A stretch of 64,000 nt of DNA from Cytophagaceae bacterium (lineage in GTDB: Bacteria > Bacteroidota > Bacteroidia > Cytophagales > Flexibacteraceae): the NCBI GenBank assembly GCA_947458545.1, contig CANGYH010000005.1, forward strand, positions 1-64,000. The letters are read 5' to 3'. The position numbers and the translations under genes were made by a program. Below the pieces are notes generated by a model. It was not told the DNA's origin. It made no database searches and saw only the letters and a list, made by a program, of their open reading frames with translations. This document shows positions 52,857 through 60,728 of this stretch, piece by piece (within the stretch, counting starts at the first letter, position 1; each line of letters begins with the position of its first letter).

Positions 52857-53459
52857 TTACGACTTTGCTTCTTGAATCAAAGCCCAAAGTTTACTTTTTA
52901 GGCCGCGGTCTGCCTCTAGCTCTGCCGGATGCGGCGCTGCAATGACCCGTGCCGAGGCAAAAGTCAGCAAGCGGAAGGGCTCTGCCACCCGATGCCGGGC
53001 CAGCAGCGCGGGTGGCCAACCCAACAGAAGCGTTAGCCTCGCAGCCCAAGGATGCCAGGCCTGGGGCCAGGTGTAGGTGGCCATGTCTCCCACCAAATGC
53101 AGATGCAGCTCTGCATTTGGCTCGGTAGCCAGGGCCAGCTTTTGGAGCATGGTGGCCAGCGGTTCCTCTAGCTTGCCGGCTGGGTGGTGTACCAGCAAGG
53201 CCAGCCCCCTGGCGGGCACAGCAGGCAATGCGCCTGCCGCCACGCCTGCCGCCTTGGCCATAGCAGGCAGCTTGGGCACAGAGGGCAAACCGCCCTGGGC
53301 AGGCACTGCCAAAGGCCCCTGCTCTGGAGCAGCGGCCACAGGAGGCGCAGCAGCCGATGCAGCCTCTGGCTGTGGAGCAGGCCGATCTTCTGGCAGCACA
53401 TAGATGGGCTCCTTGATGAGCAGGTGCAGCAGGCTGGGGTCAACGTCGGGCTGGGCCAT
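52857..53459 (-). CDS. Hypothetical protein, possible DNA polymerase III psi-like C-terminus
   Basis: A 200-residue protein. A Pro/Ala-rich low-complexity linker (about residues 27-70) follows an N-terminal short helix (LLHLLIKEPIYVLPED). The C-terminal half has LLVHHPAGKLEEPLATMLQK, LHLHLVGDMATYTW and FRLLTFASARVIAAPHPAEL-EADRGLKSKLWALI. The ending K-x-K-LW-x-x-h is reminiscent of HolD/psi-like proteins seen in Bacteroidota, but this is only pattern similarity. It follows the 97-residue gene by 42 bases. Confidence 0.62.
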   Translation of the reverse strand: MAQPDVDPSLLHLLIKEPIYVLPEDRPAPQPEAASAAAPPVAAAPEQGPLAVPAQGGLPSVPKLPAMAKAAGVAAGALPAVPARGLALLVHHPAGKLEEPLATMLQKLALATEPNAELHLHLVGDMATYTWPQAWHPWAARLTLLLGWPPALLARHRVAEPFRLLTFASARVIAAPHPAELEADRGLKSKLWALIQEAKS

Positions 53460-53501
53460 GTGTGTGCAAAGTTGGCACCTGGGCCTGGCCCGCCCGGCAT
53501 T

Positions 53502-53795
53502 TTATACAGACTCGGTGTGGCCCGTATCTCCCTGGCCCAGGTCTCCGCCTTGGTCGGCATGGCGCTGTGCCTCTCCGGCGGCCTCGCGGGCCTGGCGTAC
53601 ATCTTGCGGCGAGGCTTCGCCGTCTGCCTCTGCCTCCGTACCCGTAGCAGCCAGGTCGTGGCTCGACTTGTCGCATGTGTACGGCTCGCGCGCAGGCTTA
53701 TGCTCCCGCGTGGCGGGGGCGCTGCGGCTGGTCAGCAGGTCGTCGGGCGTGTCGGGGTGCTGGTTGGTGTTGGGGGAGTTCGTATCTATGGCCAT
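53502..53795 (-). CDS. Small disordered acidic protein, unknown
   Basis: A 97-residue protein of low sequence complexity: Asp, Glu, Ala, Thr, Gln and Gly dominate, with one Cys and no hydrophobic core (NTNQHPDTPDDLLTSRSAPA; AEADGEASPQDVRQAREAAG). It looks intrinsically disordered. The frame fills the gap between the fadJ-like gene and the 200-residue gene on the same strand, which favours a real gene, but no family supports it. Confidence 0.45.
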   Translation of the reverse strand: MAIDTNSPNTNQHPDTPDDLLTSRSAPATREHKPAREPYTCDKSSHDLAATGTEAEADGEASPQDVRQAREAAGEAQRHADQGGDLGQGDTGHTESV

Positions 53796-53840
53796 AGCCT
53801 TGGATACGTCTCCCCTGCCCCAGCGGTTGGGCGCTTTCGG

Positions 53841-56279
53841 TTAGTTCCGCACCGGCTTGCCTCCTTGCAGTACGCTCTGGATGCGCTCCAGCGTCTTGCG
53901 CTCGCCGCAGAGCGACAGGAAAGCCTCGCGCTCCAGGTCCAGCAAATACTGCTCGCTCACGCGCTGGGGGTAGCTCAGCTCGCCCCCGCAGATTACCTGG
54001 GCCAGCTTCTGCACCACCTTCTTGTCGTGGTCAGAGATGTAGCGCCCCACGCGCATCCCTTCGATACCTGCATAGAGTGTACCGAGGGCAGACTTGCCCA
54101 GCACGCGAATGTCTTTGCGCGGGGTGGGCTGCACGTAGCCCGCCTGGGCCAGCTCTAGCACCTTTAGTTTGGCATCGGCAATCTGGCGGGCCTTGTTCAT
54201 AGAGACGCCGTCGCCCCGGCGCATGATGTGCATAGCGTAGGCCTCGCGGGCGCTTGTAGCCACCTTGGCCGTGGCAATGTTCATAAAGACGTTGGTGAGG
54301 GCGTTGATCTCCGGGTCGCCCGTCTCGAGGCCGTCCGATACGCGCAGGGCCATTTCTTTGGTACCGCCGCCGCCCGGAATCACCCCGACGCCGACCTCTA
54401 CCAGACCGATGTACGTCTCTGCCGCCGCCTGGATGGCATCGGCATGCAGGGCCATCTCGCAGCCGCCGCCGAGCGTGAGGCCATGCGGCGCCACCACCAC
54501 GGGCACCCCACTGTAGCGCACGCGCATCATCGTCTGCTGAAACTGCCGGATCATCAGGTCCAGCTCGTCCCAGTCTTCTTCCACGGCATACATGAACACC
54601 ATGGCCAGGTTGGCCCCGGCCGAGAAGTTGGGCCCTTGGTTGCCGATCACCAGCCCGGCAAACTCCTTTTCGGCCCGGGCGATGGCCTTGTTCATGCCCT
54701 CGATTACCTCCGAGCCGAGGGTGTTCATCTTGGTGTGGAACTCCAGGCAGGCCACTCCATCGCCGATGTCGTACAGCGTGGCCCCAGCATTGCCCCAGAT
54801 CTGGGCCTCCGTCTTGCGCAGGTTGGCTAAGCGAATGGTGCCCTGCTGGCCCGGTATCTCCTTGTAAGCCTGGCTGGCGGGGTCGTAGTAATAGCGCAAG
54901 CCATTCTGCGCCTTATAAAACTGGGTGATGCCTGCATCTACCGCTGCCTGCACCCAGGGCGCCACGGCAAAGCCTGCCTGCTGGGCCAGCGCCACCCCCT
55001 GGGCCAGCCCGACGGCATCCCAGGTCTCAAAAGGCCCCTCTTCCCACCCGAAGCCGGCCCGCAGGCCGTCGTCTATGCGGTAGAGGTCCGGGGTAATCTC
55101 GCCCAGGCGGTGGCTCACGTAGGCAAACAGGCCGCCTGCCATGCGGCGGTAAAACGCACCGGCCTTGTCTGCCCCGGCCAGCAGCACGGGCCAGCGCTTG
55201 GGCAGTTGGTCTATCGTTTTGGTACTCTCTAGCGTGGCAAACTTGGGCTTCTGCTGTGGGCGATACTCCAGTGTCTTGGTGTCCAGGGCCAGAATCTCCT
55301 TGGTCGGCAGCTTCTTGTAGAAGCCCTGGCCGGTCTTGTCTCCAAGCCACTTGTTCTGCTCCATCTGGCGCAGATAAGCGGGCAGCACAAAAACTTCTTT
55401 ACGCTCATCATTGGGCAGACCTGCGGCCAGGCCGTCGGCCACCTTCATCAGCACATCCAGCCCCACCACATCGGCGGTGCGGAAGGTGGCCGACTTCGCG
55501 TGCCCAATCACGGGGCCCGTTAGCTTATCCACCTCTTCGATGCTGAGCCCCTGCTCGTCCATGATGCGCAGCACGTCCAGAATGGCAAACACCCCGATGC
55601 GGTTGGCAATAAAGGCGGGCGTGTCGTTGGCCAGCACCGTCGTCTTGCCCAGGATGCGGTCTCCAAACTCGAGGAAGAACTGCGTGACCGTAGGGTCCGT
55701 CTCCGCCGTCGGAATCACCTCCAGCAGGGGCAGATACCGCGGCGGGTTAAAGAAGTGTGTGCCCAAGAAGTGCCGCCGAAAGTCCTCCGACCGTCCCTGC
55801 GTCATCAGGTGGATCGGAATACCCGATGTATTGGAGCTGATGAGCGTGCCTGGCTTGCGCACCTGCTCGATGCGGTCGAACAAGGCCTGCTTGATCTTGA
55901 GGTTCTCGACGACGACCTCGATTGTCCAGTCGTATTTGGCGATGTCGGCCAGGTTGTCCTCTAGGTTGCCCACGCGGATGCGGCTGGCATAGTCGGCCAA
56001 AAAGAGCGGCGCGGGATTACTTTTAATGGCGGCCTCCAGCGCCTTTTGCGCCACCGAGTTGCGGTAGGCGGGTGTATCGCCCACGCCGGCCGGGGCCTCG
56101 CCGGGGGGGACAATGTCTAGCAGTAGTACCTCTAGCCCTGCATTGGCCAAGTGGCAGGCAATCCGAGAGCCCATCACGCCAGACCCCAGCACCGCCACGC
56201 GCCGCACCAGGCGCCGGCCCGCAGAGGTAGCATGAACAGAAGCGGAGCCCGCTACATCGGGCGCAGAAGCAGTAAGCAT
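53841..56279 (-). CDS. 3-hydroxyacyl-CoA dehydrogenase/enoyl-CoA hydratase fusion
   Basis: An 812-residue cytosolic fatty-acid beta-oxidation enzyme. N-terminal NAD-binding dehydrogenase: RRVAVLGSGVMGSRIACHLA (G-x-G-x-x-G), FLGTHFFNPPRYLPLLEVIP with the catalytic His, and ANRIGVFAILDVLR. The C-terminal part is a crotonase domain: GNQGPNFSAGANLAMVF and GLTLGGGCEMALHADAI (oxyanion holes) with EVGVGVIPGGGGTKEMALR. This order, dehydrogenase first, is opposite to E. coli FadB/FadJ and typical of the Bacteroidota form. The ATG at 56277-56279 is chosen; 26 upstream codons are rejected. Confidence 0.94.
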   Translation of the reverse strand: MLTASAPDVAGSASVHATSAGRRLVRRVAVLGSGVMGSRIACHLANAGLEVLLLDIVPPGEAPAGVGDTPAYRNSVAQKALEAAIKSNPAPLFLADYASRIRVGNLEDNLADIAKYDWTIEVVVENLKIKQALFDRIEQVRKPGTLISSNTSGIPIHLMTQGRSEDFRRHFLGTHFFNPPRYLPLLEVIPTAETDPTVTQFFLEFGDRILGKTTVLANDTPAFIANRIGVFAILDVLRIMDEQGLSIEEVDKLTGPVIGHAKSATFRTADVVGLDVLMKVADGLAAGLPNDERKEVFVLPAYLRQMEQNKWLGDKTGQGFYKKLPTKEILALDTKTLEYRPQQKPKFATLESTKTIDQLPKRWPVLLAGADKAGAFYRRMAGGLFAYVSHRLGEITPDLYRIDDGLRAGFGWEEGPFETWDAVGLAQGVALAQQAGFAVAPWVQAAVDAGITQFYKAQNGLRYYYDPASQAYKEIPGQQGTIRLANLRKTEAQIWGNAGATLYDIGDGVACLEFHTKMNTLGSEVIEGMNKAIARAEKEFAGLVIGNQGPNFSAGANLAMVFMYAVEEDWDELDLMIRQFQQTMMRVRYSGVPVVVAPHGLTLGGGCEMALHADAIQAAAETYIGLVEVGVGVIPGGGGTKEMALRVSDGLETGDPEINALTNVFMNIATAKVATSAREAYAMHIMRRGDGVSMNKARQIADAKLKVLELAQAGYVQPTPRKDIRVLGKSALGTLYAGIEGMRVGRYISDHDKKVVQKLAQVICGGELSYPQRVSEQYLLDLEREAFLSLCGERKTLERIQSVLQGGKPVRN

Positions 56280-56470
56280 GGCAATCAGAGGTTTTATGGT
56301 AAACAGCCCGGTTTTTGCCGAGACAGATGCGGTAAAGGTATAATAAAACAGATACACCCACCCACCGAATCTAACGGCAAAAAAGGTGCCATTGGGTTAT
56401 TCCGGGCTAGCGCCTGGAGCATTCAGGTATTGGGGGCACCCCTAGGTTTGGGTGGACTGCCCCTATATAC

Positions 56471-56500
56471 TGTGCAAGGGCTTTGCCCTTGTCACGTGCT
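56471..56500 (+). repeat. Palindrome unit A, copy 1
   Basis: A 30-base unit: TGTGCAAGGGCTTTGCCC followed by TTGTCACGTGCT. It holds the hairpin CAAGGGC-ttt-GCCCTTG (56475-56491) and a CACGTG palindrome. Confidence 0.8.
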
Positions 56501-56502
56501 AA

Positions 56503-56527
56503 GGCGACGGCTAAAGCCGAACGCTTT
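56503..56527 (+). repeat. Palindrome unit B, copy 1
   Basis: A 25-base unit containing the perfect palindrome CGGCTAAAGCCG-like core (CGGCT-aa-AGCCG at 56509-56520), two bases after unit A copy 1. Confidence 0.75.
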
Positions 56528-56566
56528 CAAGCCTTCGGCGTCCTATGGGATGTATGGGATGCTGTT

Positions 56567-56584
56567 CGAGGGCTCCAGCCCTCG
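56567..56584. repeat. 18-base hairpin C1 (CGAGGGCT-cc-AGCCCTCG)
   Basis: Perfect 8-bp stem with 2-base loop and the shared core GGGCT-NN-AGCCC. Confidence 0.8.
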
Positions 56585-56596
56585 CAACCCTCACTG

Positions 56597-56614
56597 GCAG
56601 GGCTCCAGCCCTGC
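56597..56614. repeat. 18-base hairpin C2 (GCAGGGCT-cc-AGCCCTGC)
   Basis: Perfect 8-bp stem; the outer pairs differ from C1 on both strands (C-G, G-C swapped) so pairing is maintained. Confidence 0.8.
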
Positions 56615-56841
56615 ATACACCCCTACCGCAAGCACGGCGCAACGGCACAAAGGCAGCCCCGGCCGTAGGCTACGCGATACTTTACCCGTGCGCAACCTGT
56701 CGCAAGTCTTTAGCGACCTGATCAGGGAAGCGATGACTTGTGACGCCTACTGCAGCACAGTCTTCAGACTGGAGCAACACACGACAAATCCCCCGACATT
56801 CCCCGACAAAATCCCCTCGTAAAGGATTGATAAACAGACGA

Positions 56842-56866
56842 AAAGCGTTCGGCTTTAGCCGTCGCC
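56842..56866 (-). repeat. Palindrome unit B, inverted copy 2
   Basis: The exact reverse complement of 56503-56527, all 25 bases, 315 bases away. Confidence 0.85.
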
Positions 56867-56936
56867 AAAAGGGCAGATACTTTCCAGTAGCCCCTGGCTT
56901 ATGGTCATTTCTTAAGTAGCCTAACGGCGTTTTGCT

Positions 56937-56982
56937 CCCCCTCTCCCCGAAAGGGGGAGAGGGGGTTGGGGGGTGAGGGGGC
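56937..56982. repeat. C/G-rich hairpin followed by a G-rich tail
   Basis: CCCCCTCTCCCC (56937-56948) pairs with GGGGAGAGGGGG (56954-56965) across a gaaag loop, then TTGGGGGGTGAGGGGG. A very similar CCCTCTCCC/GGGAGAGGG unit with a GTTGGGGGGTGAGG tail occurs in many unrelated bacterial genomes as an interspersed repeat. Confidence 0.75.
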
Positions 56983-57050
56983 CTCGTCCCCAAACATAAC
57001 GTTAGGCCATTTGTGAAACGACCATTAACCTCGGGTAACCACGCGGGCCT

Positions 57051-57068
57051 CGCGGGCTACAGCCCGCG
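57051..57068. repeat. 18-base hairpin C3 (CGCGGGCT-ac-AGCCCGCG)
   Basis: Same design, 8-bp stem, a different loop and a different third pair (C-G) from C1. Confidence 0.8.
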
Positions 57069-57126
57069 CTACAATCTTCACCCTGCGCCATCCGCATCCT
57101 GCCTGGTCTGCCACCCTGGCCTACAC

Positions 57127-57143
57127 GCGAGGCGGAGCCTCGC
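57127..57143. repeat. 17-base hairpin (GCGAGGC-gga-GCCTCGC)
   Basis: Perfect 7-bp stem with a 3-base loop, immediately before unit A copy 2. Confidence 0.8.
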
Positions 57144-57146
57144 CAG

Positions 57147-57176
57147 AGCACGTGACAATGGCAAAGCCATTGCACA
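57147..57176 (-). repeat. Palindrome unit A, inverted copy 2
   Basis: Read on the minus strand this is the 30-base unit A with 28 of 30 bases identical. The two differences are on opposite sides of the stem (CAATGGC / GCCATTG instead of CAAGGGC / GCCCTTG), so pairing is kept. Confidence 0.8.
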
Positions 57177-57186
57177 GTTGAAGGGG

Positions 57187-57204
57187 GGGCAAAGCCCTTG
57201 CACA
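57187..57204 (-). repeat. Palindrome unit A, partial copy 3
   Basis: Read on the minus strand: TGTGCAAGGGCTTTGCCC, identical to the first 18 bases of copy 1; the right half is replaced by a run of C. It is adjacent to copy 2 in the same orientation. Confidence 0.7.
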
Positions 57205-57221
57205 AAATTCAGCGACGGAAG

Positions 57222-57242
57222 TGTTCGGCTTTAACCGCCGGC
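57222..57242 (-). repeat. Palindrome unit B, diverged copy 3
   Basis: TGTTCGGCTTTAACCGCCGG-like sequence, matching 17 of 21 bases of copy 2 in the same orientation, close to unit A copies 2 and 3. Confidence 0.6.
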
Positions 57243-57328
57243 ATGCTAGTAATCCCAGCAGGCTAGGCCCACTTAATAACTCCTCTGCTCCTCCACTAGC
57301 TTTACAGGCTAAACCAACGGTTGCAAAC

Positions 57329-58111
57329 ATGCCCCAGAACAGCCACGAAATAGATTACCAAATCAGCGGCCACTCCATCCAAATGCTGGAGGTTGAGCTG
57401 GACCCGAACGAAACCGTAATTGCCGAGGCAGGTGCCATGCTATACATGGACCCAGGCATCACCTTCGAAACGAAGATGGGCGATGGCTCTAACCCAAAGG
57501 CCGGATTCTTGGACAAGCTCATGCAGGTCGGCAGCCGCCTCATCACCGGCGAGTCGCTGTTTATGACGCACTTTACCCACCGCGGCGCAGGCAAGGCTCG
57601 CATCGGGTTTTCTGCCCCCTACCCGGGCACCATCATCCCCATAGATTTGGCCCGGATGAACGGCAACGAGGTCATCGTACAGAAGGATGCCTTTCTATGC
57701 GCAGCCTTGGGCACCAAAGTGAGCATCACCTTTAACAAGCGGCTGGGCGCCGGCTTTTTTGGGGGAGAAGGCTTTATTCTGCAACGGCTGCAAGGCGACG
57801 GCCGGGCATTTGTCCACGCTGGGGGCCACCTGATAGAGCGCGAGCTAAACGGAGAGATGCTGCGCGTAGATACTGGCTGCATCGTCGGGTTCGAGAATAC
57901 CATCAGCTACGACATCCAGCGGGCAGGCAGCTTAAAGTCTATGGTTTTCGGCGGCGAAGGCATCTTTCTGGCCACGCTCCAGGGCCACGGCAAGGTTTGG
58001 TTGCAGTCTATGCCCATCAACAAGCTTATTGCGGCGCTGGCCCCGGCAGGTGGCAACAGTCAGAAAGAAAGCGGCTCGGTGCTGGGTGGCCTGGCCAACA
58101 TGTTCGAGTAG
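57329..58111 (+). CDS. TIGR00266/AIM24 family protein
   Basis: A 260-residue protein of the AIM24-like (TIGR00266, DUF124) family. Motifs: [80 protein letters not shown] and [20 protein letters not shown]. The fold is a double-stranded beta-helix-like trimer; the biochemical role is unknown. The ATG at 57329 is used because upstream codons run through the palindrome cluster. A strong bidirectional terminator follows. Confidence 0.92.
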   Translation: MPQNSHEIDYQISGHSIQMLEVELDPNETVIAEAGAMLYMDPGITFETKMGDGSNPKAGFLDKLMQVGSRLITGESLFMTHFTHRGAGKARIGFSAPYPGTIIPIDLARMNGNEVIVQKDAFLCAALGTKVSITFNKRLGAGFFGGEGFILQRLQGDGRAFVHAGGHLIERELNGEMLRVDTGCIVGFENTISYDIQRAGSLKSMVFGGEGIFLATLQGHGKVWLQSMPINKLIAALAPAGGNSQKESGSVLGGLANMFE

Positions 58112-58136
58112 CCGCACGGCGGCAGGCATCCCTTGC

Positions 58137-58173
58137 AAACGGCCGCCCCTCTGTCTGAGAGGGGCGGCCGTTT
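58137..58173. terminator. Strong bidirectional terminator
   Basis: 16-bp perfect stem (AAACGGCCGCCCCTCT / AGAGGGGCGGCCGTTT) with a 5-base loop, T5 run on the plus strand and A run on the other. It serves both the AIM24-like gene (+) and the DUF3078 gene (-). Confidence 0.92.
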
Positions 58174-58196
58174 TTGCTTTAAGAAGGCTTGCGAGG

Positions 58197-59144
58197 CTAG
58201 TTTTTGTTGATACCCCCAAATGTGGCCAAAAGCCCCAAGCCAAGCTGGTAACTGAACTGCACGTCTGGGTCGGCGTCTTGGTCGTAGATCAGGATAGAAG
58301 ATACCGAGGCCGAGATGTACTTGTTCACTTTGGCCAGCACGATGGCCTCGGCGCGATGGTCCCAGGTGCGGGGGTCGCCCAGGGTGCGGTAGTTGTAAAA
58401 GCCGATGTAGCGCGCCTTCAGGTTGAGGTTCTTGGCAACGTCACGGTCAAAGCTGCCCATCACCTGGAGGGCAAACTCGTTGCGCATCCGGCGGCCTATG
58501 GGTACGCCGTAGTTCTTTTGGTCGGGCGTGTTGCGGTAGAGCGTTGTGTCTATCACAAACGTCTGGCGCAAGGTGCCTGTACCAAAGCGCAAAAAGAAAT
58601 AGTCTGCAGGCTTGTACTCAAAGCCAAAAGACTCGGTTAGATAGGCCGGTGAGAAGAACTGCGACAACAGCCGGGCCCTCGTCTCGCCGGCAGAGTCTTT
58701 GTACGCAAAGCCCTGGGCAAACTGGGATAGCAGGTTGACGGAGCTGTACAGGCTCCAAGACTTGGCTATGGCGTAGCCATACTTGGTATCTACAAAGAGG
58801 CGGTCTAGGCTTTTGCGGAAGCCCTGCCCGGCGTTGTTGACGGCCCCGTACTGAAAGTCGATCTCTGAGCGGAACGTGTGGCGGTCTCGCAAGTAGTCGG
58901 CCTTGGCGTTTAGTAGGGCCGTAAAGCTCAGGTTGTTGGTGCCGCCGGCCTTCCAGTTGTCAGAGAAGGTGGCCTGGGTGAGGTTGGCGCCTACCTTCAG
59001 GCTTTTGGCCCAGTAGGTAGTATCCTTGGCAGGTTGCGCCAGGGGCACGGTGAGCTGATCTGACGGGCTGACCCCCTGGGCCAGCGCAACGCCCCCGGCA
59101 GCGAGCATAGCACAGGCCGCAGTCAGGGTAAATCGTAAAGTCAT
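58197..59144 (-). CDS. DUF3078 family protein, exported beta-barrel-like
   Basis: A 315-residue exported protein (signal MTLRFTLTAACAMLAAGGVA, cut after ALA). WAKSLKVGANLTQATFSDNW-KAGGTNNLSFTALLNAKADY is the DUF3078 signature. The rest alternates short hydrophobic strands with Asn/Tyr-rich turns (DFQYGAVNNAGQGFRKSLDR; YGYAIAKSWSLYSSVNLLSQ) and ends YQLGLGLLATF-GGINKN, as in an outer-membrane barrel. Function unknown. Confidence 0.88.
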   Translation of the reverse strand: MTLRFTLTAACAMLAAGGVALAQGVSPSDQLTVPLAQPAKDTTYWAKSLKVGANLTQATFSDNWKAGGTNNLSFTALLNAKADYLRDRHTFRSEIDFQYGAVNNAGQGFRKSLDRLFVDTKYGYAIAKSWSLYSSVNLLSQFAQGFAYKDSAGETRARLLSQFFSPAYLTESFGFEYKPADYFFLRFGTGTLRQTFVIDTTLYRNTPDQKNYGVPIGRRMRNEFALQVMGSFDRDVAKNLNLKARYIGFYNYRTLGDPRTWDHRAEAIVLAKVNKYISASVSSILIYDQDADPDVQFSYQLGLGLLATFGGINKN

Positions 59145-59394
59145 GTTAGGGAAGGTTGGTAAGGTGGAGGAAGCAGCAAGGCATTTTATGTTTCAACAAT
59201 AGTCTTGCTTGGTTGCAAAGTTGCATTATGCAGGCGCAGCCCGGCCTAGCTCATGGTCATTTCGTATTTAACTGAACAATACGCTTGGGGCGAGGCCCCC
59301 TTACCTATTGGATGCACTGGGGATATAAGGCCGCGGCGGGGCCAACTTTGCACAATCCGGGCCCTCCCTCCGCTGCTTGGCCCGATCAATTCTC

Positions 59395-60576
59395 ATGGAA
59401 CTGGCTACCCAGCCCCCTGCCCGGGCTGCGGCTGTTGGCCCTATAAAAGGCCAGGGCCGCAATAATAACTTTGATCTGGTACGTCTGGTGGCGGCATGGT
59501 CTGTTATCATCACCCATGGCCTGATTATGGCGGGGCACCCCGTGTCAGAAGATCCGCTACACAGGCTAAGCAATGGCTGGCTGGTGCTCTCCAACTGGGC
59601 CGTCTATACCTTTTTCATCATCTCTGGTTATCTCATTAGCCTTTCGGCAGAGCGGTCTCGCAGTCTGCGGCAGTTTAGCCTTAACCGTGCCTTGCGTATT
59701 TGGCCGGGCCTGGCCATTTGCACCCTGGTGGTGGCGCTGCTGCTGGGCCCTTTGGTAACCACGCTACCGCTAGGCACTTACCTGGCCGAGGCCCCAACCT
59801 GGCAGTACTTATGGTCGCTAACGGTGTTCCGGATATCAACGGGCTTGCCGGGCGTGTTCGAGCAGCAGCCCTTCCACGAGGTAAACGGCAGCATCTGGAC
59901 GCTGGCCTACGAGGTAGCCTGCTATATACTGGTGGGGGTGCTTGCCTGGTGGGGGCTGCTGCGGAAGCCTGCCACCCTCTGGGTGCTGGGTGGGCTGTGG
60001 CTGGCGGCCTATGTGCCTCTTCAGCTTTATGGATATCCAGACAAGCTGCGGTATGCATTCCTCTACACCACCCTTTATACAGACGACCTGGTTTTACTCT
60101 TCGGTTACTTTTTGGCGGGCATGGTTTGCTACCGCCTGGTGCAGCGTGGCTTTTGGTTTCGCCCCTGGATAGGCCTGGCAGCCTTGGCCTTGCTGATGCT
60201 GCGGTGGTGGGCCACGGCCCCGGCTTCGGCACATGGTTTTACAGGTTTGTGGGTGCTGGCCCATCCGCTTTTGCCGTGGATTTACCTGCTTCTGCCCATC
60301 TGTACGTTTGCCTTGTGCTTTATGGCCTTGCCTAACTGGTTGCGCCACCCCCTGGGCCAAGGCCGAGACTGGAGCTACGGCATCTATATCTACGGCATGC
60401 CCGCTCAGCAGACGGTGTACTGGCTCTGGGGCAGCAGCCTGCCGCTATGGGGCTACCAGGCCATCAGCCTGTTGGCGGTGCTGCCCCTGGCAGCGGCCAG
60501 TTGGGCCTGGGTAGAAAGCCCGATGCTACGCCTTAAGCCAGGCCAAAAGCAGGCTGCGGCCAAAGCCTTGGCCTAG
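59395..60576 (+). CDS. Acyltransferase 3 family membrane protein
   Basis: A 393-residue polytopic enzyme of the acyltransferase 3 (OafA/NodX-like) family, about ten helices. Family features: NNNFDLVRLVAAWSVIITHG with the catalytic-type His, SNWAVYTFFIISGYLISLSA, RALRIWPGLAICTLVVALLL (the R-x-x-R-I-x-P), NGSIWTLAYEVACYILVGVL and DWSYGIYIYGMPAQQ. It probably adds an acyl group to a surface glycan; the substrate is unknown. The ATG at 59395 is used; a TTG six codons upstream is rejected. CAACTTTG at 59343-59350 resembles a -7 element. Confidence 0.93.
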   Translation: MELATQPPARAAAVGPIKGQGRNNNFDLVRLVAAWSVIITHGLIMAGHPVSEDPLHRLSNGWLVLSNWAVYTFFIISGYLISLSAERSRSLRQFSLNRALRIWPGLAICTLVVALLLGPLVTTLPLGTYLAEAPTWQYLWSLTVFRISTGLPGVFEQQPFHEVNGSIWTLAYEVACYILVGVLAWWGLLRKPATLWVLGGLWLAAYVPLQLYGYPDKLRYAFLYTTLYTDDLVLLFGYFLAGMVCYRLVQRGFWFRPWIGLAALALLMLRWWATAPASAHGFTGLWVLAHPLLPWIYLLLPICTFALCFMALPNWLRHPLGQGRDWSYGIYIYGMPAQQTVYWLWGSSLPLWGYQAISLLAVLPLAAASWAWVESPMLRLKPGQKQAAAKALA

Positions 60577-60582
60577 CGAGCG

Positions 60583-60648
60583 GGCCCTGGGATAGGTGGT
60601 TTGATTCAGGGCTAAATCCTACATCCGTTTCCGTCCTATCCCAAGGCC
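60583..60648 (+). terminator. Large inverted repeat after the acyltransferase gene
   Basis: GGCCCTGGGATAGG (60583-60596) pairs with CCTATCCCAAGGCC (60635-60648) at 13 of 14 positions; loop 38 bases. Loosely T-rich sequence follows. A terminator or a protein-binding site is possible. Confidence 0.45.
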
Positions 60649-60660
60649 AGGAGGCAGATT

Positions 60661-60692
60661 TTGGGATTTGTATTTTTCTCATTTTCGACGAA
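60661..60692 (+). repeat. Two-part motif, copy 1
   Basis: TTGGGATTT at 60661-60669 and TTTCGACGAA at 60683-60692, 13 bases apart. Confidence 0.65.
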
Positions 60693-60728
60693 TGGAAAGA
60701 CCCCTGTAAATCAGGCCTGCAAACCACG

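Larger units (their letters stand above)
56280..57328. other. Gene-free region packed with palindromic repeats
   Basis: About 1,050 bases without a convincing gene on either strand; the open frames there have no family features. From 56471 to 57242 I count at least nine short GC-rich palindromes, several present twice or three times in opposite orientation (detailed separately), and one long C/G-rich hairpin at 56937-56965. The flanks (56280-56470 and 57243-57328) look like ordinary promoter DNA for the fadJ-like gene and the AIM24-like gene. Confidence 0.75.

Noticed and set aside
56471-57242. CRISPR array
   Set aside because: The repeats are short palindromes in both orientations with irregular spacing, not equal direct repeats with equal spacers, and no cas gene is near.
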